Assembly: GCA_949282835.1 (NCBI GenBank)
Contig: CASDQU010000118.1
Coordinates: 1-9,082, forward strand
Reading direction: 5' to 3'
DNA length: 9,082 nt
DNA from: an uncultured Bacillota bacterium
Lineage (GTDB): Bacteria; Bacillota; Clostridia; Christensenellales; UBA1242
Numbering within the stretch: position 1 is the first letter of the stretch; every line of letters begins with the position of its first letter. The notes under the pieces are model-generated. The model saw only the letters and a list, made by a program, of their open reading frames with translations, was not told the origin of the DNA and searched no databases. A program made the translations under genes and the position numbers. Shown here piece after piece: positions 5,938 through 9,082 of the stretch.

Positions 5938-7033
5938 TATATTTTTAATAATAATTTTCATGGCTATAGGCTTTGGTGGCGGCTTTTTACTGTTTATATT
6001 TAAAGAAAAGCCAACCTCTGATAAAATGCCAAGTTTTTCAAATGGGGAGCTTAGCATTCATTTTTTACAACTTGGAAACAAATATGCAGGAGATAGTATT
6101 TATATCAAAAGTGGAGATACAGACATTTTAATTGATGCAGGCTCAAGAGATAATAGCGCTTCAACAATTATCTCATATTTAGACCAATATGTAGAGGATG
6201 GCAAACTAGAATATGTGATAGCAACTCATTCCGATCAAGACCATATTGCAGCCTTTGTAGGCAATAATTCAAATGAAGGCATTTTAAGTTATTATGATGT
6301 TGATATGATTATTGATTTCCCTTTAACTAATAAAACAGGGACAAAAGAGACAAGGGTGTTAAAAAATTATTATGCCCTTAGAGATCAAAAGGTGGCAGGC
6401 GGAAGCAAACATTATTCGGCATTAGAATGTTATAATGAAATTAATGGAGCAAAGAGGACATATCAACTTTCTGAAGGGGTGGAACTAGAAATTTTATATA
6501 ATTATTATTACGAAAATAAAAGTAGTGATGAAAATAATTATTCGGTATGTCTAATGATAAATCAAGGAGACAATCATTATCTTTTTACAGGCGACCTTGA
6601 GGAAGATGGAGAAGAACAACTGGTAGATTATTATAACAATATTGGTAGACCTCTTCCACAATGCTTGCTTTTCAAAGCAGGACATCATGGTTCGCCAACT
6701 TCTTCAACTACAGCTCTTCTTGAAGTTATTCAGCCGCAGTATGTTGTTGTTTGTTGTTGCGCAGGTAGCCCAGAATATACCGATAATTTATCAAATCAAT
6801 TTCCAAGTCAAGCTTTTATTGATAGAATAGCTCCTTATACCGATAAAGTTTATGTCACTACCATGATAGAAAGTGTGGATGGAGAGTCATGGACTCATCA
6901 GCTTATGAATGGAAATATTGTATTTAATATACGAAAAAGCAAAGTTGAAGTGATTTGTTCCAATAGCAACCAAGTACTTAAAGAGTGGAATTGGTTTAAA
7001 GAAAATCGAACTATGCCACAAGCATGGGCATAA
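5915..7033 (+). CDS. Membrane-anchored ComEC-type MBL-fold hydrolase
   Basis: This is a 372-aa protein. A single N-terminal membrane segment (about 5-29) is followed by an extracellular MBL domain of the kind found at the C-terminus of the DNA-uptake channel ComEC/Rec2. Visible motifs are HFLQLG..(A)GDS, ILIDAGS, THSDQDH (H105, D107, D109, H110), DENNYSVCLMI (the N..S replacement of the third ligand is usual in ComEC), TGDLEEDGE (D227) and FKAGHHGS (H257, H258). The usual ComEC GHP near the end appears as QFPSQ (F296), so a late ligand may be lost. It lacks the ComEC membrane channel, so it is a free-standing enzyme, plausibly a nuclease or phosphodiesterase. AGGAGG (5903-5908) is 6 nt before the ATG, inside the previous gene. 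I see no clear terminator downstream. Confidence 0.8.
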   Translation: MKAKTFLSIFLIIIFMAIGFGGGFLLFIFKEKPTSDKMPSFSNGELSIHFLQLGNKYAGDSIYIKSGDTDILIDAGSRDNSASTIISYLDQYVEDGKLEYVIATHSDQDHIAAFVGNNSNEGILSYYDVDMIIDFPLTNKTGTKETRVLKNYYALRDQKVAGGSKHYSALECYNEINGAKRTYQLSEGVELEILYNYYYENKSSDENNYSVCLMINQGDNHYLFTGDLEEDGEEQLVDYYNNIGRPLPQCLLFKAGHHGSPTSSTTALLEVIQPQYVVVCCCAGSPEYTDNLSNQFPSQAFIDRIAPYTDKVYVTTMIESVDGESWTHQLMNGNIVFNIRKSKVEVICSNSNQVLKEWNWFKENRTMPQAWA

Positions 7034-7102
7034 ATTTGAAAATTTTAACATCACATAGTTTTTAGTATTAGACAAATTAATTAAGTAATTTATAAAAAAA
7101 TG

Positions 7103-7131
7103 TTGACAAGACAAAATAAAATAAGTATAAT
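7103..7131 (+). promoter_or_regulatory. Consensus promoter of tRNA-Ile
   Basis: Perfect TTGACA (7103-7108) and TATAAT (7126-7131) separated by 17 nt, giving a start near 7138, about 88 nt before the tRNA. This is the strongest promoter match in the window, as expected for a stable RNA gene. Confidence 0.85.
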
Positions 7132-7139
7132 CTATAATG

Positions 7140-7220
7140 CAATCTAATGGACAAAAAATCATTTTCCCTCGTTAAAAAGTCTTTTAGATTGAAACTACAA
7201 ATTCCCAAAGGATTTTGTAG
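7140..7220 (+). promoter_or_regulatory. Two-hairpin 5' leader of the tRNA precursor
   Basis: CAATCTAA (7140-7147) pairs perfectly with TTAGATTG (7184-7191), right at the predicted transcription start. Next, CTACAAA (7195-7201) pairs with TTTGTAG (7214-7220), continuing past one T-T mismatch into TCC/GGA (7203-7205 with 7210-7212) and a CAAA loop. The second hairpin ends 6 nt before the tRNA. They may guide processing of the precursor; no T-box motif is present. Confidence 0.55.
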
Positions 7221-7226
7221 CGATAT

Positions 7227-7303
7227 AGAGATGTAGCTCAGCCGGTTAGAGCACCACCCTGATAAGGTGGGGGTCGGTGGTTCGAGTCCACTCATCTCTA
7301 CCA
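7227..7303 (+). tRNA. tRNA-Ile (anticodon GAT)
   Basis: This 77-nt tRNA reads isoleucine codons AUC and AUU. The acceptor stem AGAGATG (7227-7233) pairs perfectly with CATCTCT (7293-7299). The D-arm contains AGCTCAGCCGGTTAGAGC. The anticodon stem CCACC/GGTGG (7254-7258, 7266-7270) encloses the loop CTGATAA, with anticodon GAT at 7261-7263. The T-arm is GGTGG-TTCGAGT-CCACT. Discriminator A7300 is followed by an encoded CCA (7301-7303). It has its own consensus promoter and terminator. Its 3' half, from the base after the anticodon to the CCA, is duplicated exactly at 7443-7482. Confidence 0.97.
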
Positions 7304-7347
7304 GTAAATAAGGAGAGAGCGAGTAGTTAGCTCTTTTTTTTATTTAC
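7304..7347 (+). terminator. tRNA-Ile terminator inside a long imperfect hairpin
   Basis: AGAGAGC (7314-7320) pairs with GCTCTTT (7330-7336, one G-U) around a 9-nt loop, followed by a run of T to 7341. An outer GTAAATA (7304-7310) also pairs with TATTTAC (7341-7347). The right arm of that outer pairing is the beginning of the 25-bp repeat X1. Confidence 0.7.
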
Positions 7348-7364
7348 CCCACCTTATGCTTGCC
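7340..7364 (+). repeat. 25-bp direct repeat X, copy 1
   Basis: Identical over 25 bp to 7837-7861 (core ACCCCACCTTATGCTTGCC). Its last seven bases, GCTTGCC (7358-7364), open a perfect 7-bp hairpin closing with GGCAAGC (7368-7374). Two further tight hairpins follow: GCAAAGC/GCTTTGC (7375-7391) and AGGGTGG/CCACCCT (7393-7408). The nine bases CCCCACCTT (7347-7355) are complementary to AAGGTGGGG in the tRNA anticodon arm. Sits directly after the tRNA terminator. Confidence 0.85.
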
Positions 7365-7442
7365 CATGGCAAGCGCAAAGCGATGCTTTGCCAGGGTGGC
7401 ACCACCCTTAACATCAATCACTCCGCCTTTGGCTCCGTTCAA

Positions 7443-7482
7443 AAGGTGGGGGTCGGTGGTTCGAGTCCACTCATCTCTACCA
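7443..7482 (+). repeat. Exact 40-bp copy of the tRNA-Ile 3' half
   Basis: Identical to 7264-7303: it starts at the base after the anticodon (A37) and ends at the A of CCA, then diverges at once on both sides. It keeps the 3' anticodon strand, variable loop, T-arm and 3' acceptor strand but has no 5' half, so it cannot fold as a tRNA. This is the pattern left by an element that integrates into a tRNA 3' end, or by copying of a tRNA half. Confidence 0.9.
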
Positions 7483-7491
7483 TAGAGAAAA

Positions 7492-7599
7492 AACTGCGCT
7501 TCTGCCTAGGCAACACCTTTGGTGTGCCGTTCGGCGGGGGCGCTTGTTTTTTCTCTTCGCGCGGCCAAACGAAAAGCGTAAAGCTTTTGCCGCGACTTT
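7492..7599 (+). repeat. Structured direct repeat Y, copy 1
   Basis: The first 66 bases match copy 2 (from 7670) except for one extra G in a G-run. The 3' part differs in sequence but keeps its structure. Hairpins: GGC-A-ACACC/GGTGT-GCC with a bulged A (7509-7528); alternatively GCCG/CGGC (7526-7535). At the 3' end CGCGGC (7560-7565) pairs with GCCGCG (7589-7594), with a 5' bulge CAAACG and inner stem AAAAGC/GCTTTT (7572-7577, 7583-7588). It begins 9 nt after the tRNA half. Much richer in G and C than the neighbouring genes. Confidence 0.85.
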
Positions 7600-7669
7600 T
7601 GTTTTCTATGTTAATCTCTTGCTCCGCCACGCGGTTTGGGGGTTGTTTAGATGTAGTCTTTTTTTCTTT
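7600..7669. other. Spacer between the two Y repeats
   Basis: This 70-nt spacer holds no gene. It contains a small CCGC/GCGG hairpin (7624-7634), the string CTCCGCC, which also occurs at 7421-7427 after X1, and a T-rich run (7657-7669) before the second Y copy. Confidence 0.5.
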
Positions 7670-7776
7670 AACTGCGCTTCTGCCTAGGCAACACCTTTGG
7701 TGTGCCGTTCGGCGGGGCGCTTGTTTTTTCTCTTGTTCGCGCCAAACGAAAATGCGTTCGCATTTTGCGCGACTTT
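7670..7776 (+). repeat. Structured direct repeat Y, copy 2
   Basis: The first 65 bases equal copy 1 except for one missing G. The 3' hairpin has different stems in the same layout: TCGCGC (7737-7742) with GCGCGA (7767-7772), the same CAAACG bulge on the 5' side (7743-7748), and inner stem AAAATGCG/CGCATTTT (7749-7756, 7759-7766) closed by a TT loop. Both strands of each stem changed together relative to copy 1, which supports a conserved hairpin. The upstream boundary is a T-rich run; the downstream side becomes AT-rich without a gene. Confidence 0.85.
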
Positions 7777-7836
7777 ATTTTGAAAAGATTTGTAATGTGG
7801 TATGAATGTAAGAGATATCCCAAAACTAGTCGTTTG

Positions 7837-7869
7837 TTATTTACCCCACCTTATGCTTGCCAATAGGCA
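7837..7869 (+). repeat. 25-bp direct repeat X, copy 2, with a short hairpin
   Basis: 7837-7861 equals 7340-7364. The following bases again form a hairpin at the same place, but with a different loop and a shorter stem (TGCC 7858-7861 with GGCA 7866-7869). The repeat ends at the stop codon of the broken hsdM fragment (7870-7872), so it marks the right edge of the repeat patch. Confidence 0.85.
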
Positions 7870-8016
7870 CTAAAAATTCTTGTTTGTTTTTTCAAGAATT
7901 ATTTCAAATCTTCTCAAAACTGTCATTGGCAGAATTACAAGTCCGTATTCATGTGGCTTATAAACACCTGTTAATTTATCTGCAATGCTCCAAATCAAAT
8001 TTGCATGATTATTTAT
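7870..8016 (-). pseudogene. hsdM: Truncated N-terminus of a type I restriction methyltransferase (HsdM)
   Basis: An intact HsdM methylates adenine in the target of a type I restriction system. Only its N-terminal helical region is left here, 48 codons. Read on the minus strand it gives HANLIWSIADKLTGV, then YKPHEYGLVILP, then MTVLRRFEIILEKTNK, the familiar N(F/L)IWSIADxLRG..YGxVILPxTVLRRxD signature of HsdM. The frame then meets TAG at the edge of repeat X2. There is no ATG, GTG or TTG in frame before the conserved part: an ATA (8014-8016) stands where MNNHANLIW would begin, and TAA lies four codons further up. The SAM-binding and NPPF catalytic regions are absent. It lies downstream of the Fic gene on the same strand, with an AGGAG (8036-8040) and a possible promoter before it. 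It cannot act as a methyltransferase. Confidence 0.85.
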
Positions 8017-8060
8017 TTTTGAATTTTAATATTTTCTCCTATCGTTGTATTAGCACTTTC

Positions 8061-8066
8061 ATTATA
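8061..8066 (-). promoter_or_regulatory. Possible extended -10 promoter of the former hsdM
   Basis: Minus-strand TATAAT preceded by TGT (TGnTATAAT), 20-odd nt upstream of an AGGAG (8036-8040). I see no convincing -35 box in the AT-rich DNA, but extended -10 promoters can do without one. It would once have driven the broken hsdM. Confidence 0.4.
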
Positions 8067-8107
8067 ACATAAAATTTAAATTTTTATTTTAAAAAGACTA
8101 AAGTTTT

Positions 8108-8995
8108 TTAATATTTGATTTTAAAATAATCCAAATATTTTTTGTATTTGTCTTGGGCGGATAAGCATGTGTCTATTAAAAAGCCTTTTTCGTTTTGCCA
8201 TTCTCTTAGTCCACGATAATAATAAATTTTTATTTCATCTTCTATAATAAATGGGACAATGTTGTTTGCTAAACATTCTTTAAACATTATAAGTCTACCG
8301 ATTCTACCGTTGCCATCTTGAAAAGGGTGTATATTTTCAAAATGATAATGAAATTCAATTATATCTTCAATAGTTTTATCTTTTAGCGAATTGTATGTTG
8401 TCAACAGTTGTTTCATTTCTTTAGCTACATTCTCGGGTTGACAAGTTTCATTACCACCAACTTCGTTTGGGCGATTTTTATAGTTTCCAACATTAAACCA
8501 AGATTTTAAACTATCACTTGTTCCAACTTTTAAGGTAAAATGTAGTTCTTTTATGAATTTTTCAGTTAAGGGTTTCTTTGCATTATCTATAATAAGGTCA
8601 AAACATTTAAAGTGATTATTTGTTTCTACAATGTCATCAACTTTAACTCCTTTTGTTTCGCCAATTGTATTTGTTTCAAATATAAGTCTTGTTTGTTCTT
8701 CTGTGAGTGTGCTACCTTCAATATGATTTGAATTATATGTTAATGCAATTTGAGTTTTATGATATATTCCTCCTTTAAGACGCATATCTTTTTCTTCTTT
8801 TAAAATATTCAACAGTTCGTTATTGCTAAACTTTTTTTCATCAATTCTATTAGGTTTGATAGCATCTTCTGGAATATTCCAAGTTTTACCTGTTAAAAAA
8901 GCTCCTTTAATTCTGCCTTTCGCACAATAATTTCTAACTGACCTGTCGCTCAAACTCCATTTTTTCGCAACTTCACTAACTGAAAGATATTTCAT
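8108..8995 (-). CDS. Fic-domain protein with N-terminal DNA-binding domain and inhibitory motif
   Basis: This is a 295-aa protein. Residues 1-48 form an excisionase/MerR-like winged helix (YLSVSEVAKKWSLSDRSVRN, then GRIKGAFLTGKTWNIPEDAI). The Fic core has the full active site HPFQDGNGRIGR (H223-R234), which transfers AMP or a related group from a nucleotide onto a target hydroxyl. An inhibitory helix lies N-terminal to it, with SNHIEG (S89-G94) matching (S/T)xxxE(G/N), so this is a self-inhibited class II-type Fic protein, and E93 should block ATP placement until relieved. AAGGAG (9001-9006) is 5 nt before the ATG. The broken hsdM fragment follows on the same strand; Fic genes are often found inside or beside type I restriction loci. 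I see no clear terminator. The target is unknown. Confidence 0.9.
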   Translation of the reverse strand: MKYLSVSEVAKKWSLSDRSVRNYCAKGRIKGAFLTGKTWNIPEDAIKPNRIDEKKFSNNELLNILKEEKDMRLKGGIYHKTQIALTYNSNHIEGSTLTEEQTRLIFETNTIGETKGVKVDDIVETNNHFKCFDLIIDNAKKPLTEKFIKELHFTLKVGTSDSLKSWFNVGNYKNRPNEVGGNETCQPENVAKEMKQLLTTYNSLKDKTIEDIIEFHYHFENIHPFQDGNGRIGRLIMFKECLANNIVPFIIEDEIKIYYYRGLREWQNEKGFLIDTCLSAQDKYKKYLDYFKIKY

Positions 8996-9082
8996 AATTT
9001 CTCCTTACAATTTTTTAGATAAACTTCTCATTCTTGTTGTATAATTATTTTTTAAATAAAAATTCTTTCCAATTTCATTAGG

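Noticed and set aside
7034..7102. Terminator of the transglutaminase operon
   Set aside because: Only weak AT pairing (AAATTT/AAATTT near 7032-7047) without a T-run; not enough to call, and read-through into the tRNA is possible.
7133..7138. Second TATAAT as the tRNA -10 box
   Set aside because: It would lie 24 nt from the only good -35 box; TATAAT at 7126-7131 has the ideal 17-nt spacing.
7399..7482. A second tRNA-Ile with a 34-nt intron in the anticodon loop
   Set aside because: GCACCACCCT (7399-7408) does match the tRNA just before its anticodon, and the 3' half follows 34 nt later. However, the D-arm and 5' acceptor strand are missing, and the matching bases belong to a local hairpin with AGGGTGG.
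7439..7630. Antisense frame giving MSGLEPPTPTF
   Set aside because: This peptide is a well-known spurious translation of the complement of a tRNA 3' end; the rest is repeat Y1 read backwards.
7649..7656. AGATGTAG, resembling the tRNA 5' end
   Set aside because: Only eight bases match and the following D-arm sequence is absent, so chance is likely.
7356..7805. Open frame of 149 codons on the plus strand across the repeat patch
   Set aside because: It reads through X1, the tRNA half and both Y repeats. Part of its product (VGVGGSSPLIST) is the usual by-product of translating a tRNA 3' end. There is no ribosome site and it has no protein-like pattern.
7340..7869. CRISPR array
   Set aside because: Repeats are only two per family, of different lengths, at irregular distances, and no cas gene is nearby.
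8041..8060. TTAGCACTTT as a CIRCE heat-shock operator
   Set aside because: Only part of one half-site is present, with no matching inverted GAGTGCTAA nine bases away.
7857..8072. Plus-strand frame of 71 codons
   Set aside because: It is the complement of the hsdM remnant, has no ribosome site, and shows no domain pattern.

Overview
The window reads as a stretch of an AT-rich, low-GC Gram-positive (Bacillota, probably clostridial) chromosome. Strong AAGGAGG-type ribosome sites, consensus TTGACA/TATAAT promoters, a tRNA with an encoded CCA, and a peptidoglycan amidase with paired PG_binding_1 repeats all fit this. The lineage is an inference; no marker gene fixes it.

Layout, left to right: (1) 16-2507 holds four separately transcribed genes: a PAP2-type membrane phosphatase (-), an unrecognised 126-aa protein (-), an unrecognised 166-aa protein (+) and a cytosolic RNase Z-like metallo-beta-lactamase (MBL) fold hydrolase (-). 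The last two converge with overlapping stop codons. (2) 2653-3684 is an Amidase_3 enzyme with two C-terminal PG_binding_1 domains (-). It has lost one expected zinc-binding histidine. (3) Divergent from it, 3791-7033 is a three-gene operon: a 586-aa cytosolic transglutaminase-like protein, a membrane-anchored DUF5011/Ig-like protein and a membrane-anchored ComEC-type MBL hydrolase. The last two genes overlap and are probably translationally coupled. (4) 7103-7347 is a tRNA-Ile(GAT) with a consensus promoter, a structured leader and a terminator. (5) 7340-7869 has no protein gene. It is a GC-richer patchwork of direct repeats: an exact 40-bp copy of the tRNA 3' half, two ~108-bp copies of a structured repeat (Y) with covarying stems, and two copies of a 25-bp repeat (X) bracketing the patch. 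(6) 7870-8995 (-) is a defence-type remnant: an intact Fic protein followed by a start-less, truncated type I restriction methyltransferase (hsdM) fragment that stops where the repeat patch begins.

Two themes stand out. First, three genes (starts at 735, 1199, 3791) have a good promoter whose -10 box ends only 6-9 nt before the ATG and have no Shine-Dalgarno sequence, so they are probably leaderless or nearly so. Genes with a Shine-Dalgarno site do not show this. Second, the tRNA-Ile locus looks like a repeated insertion and rearrangement site: duplicated tRNA half, bracketing repeats, structured repeats and a broken restriction locus. That patch is the best candidate in the window for something undescribed; the transglutaminase/Ig/ComEC-like operon comes next.
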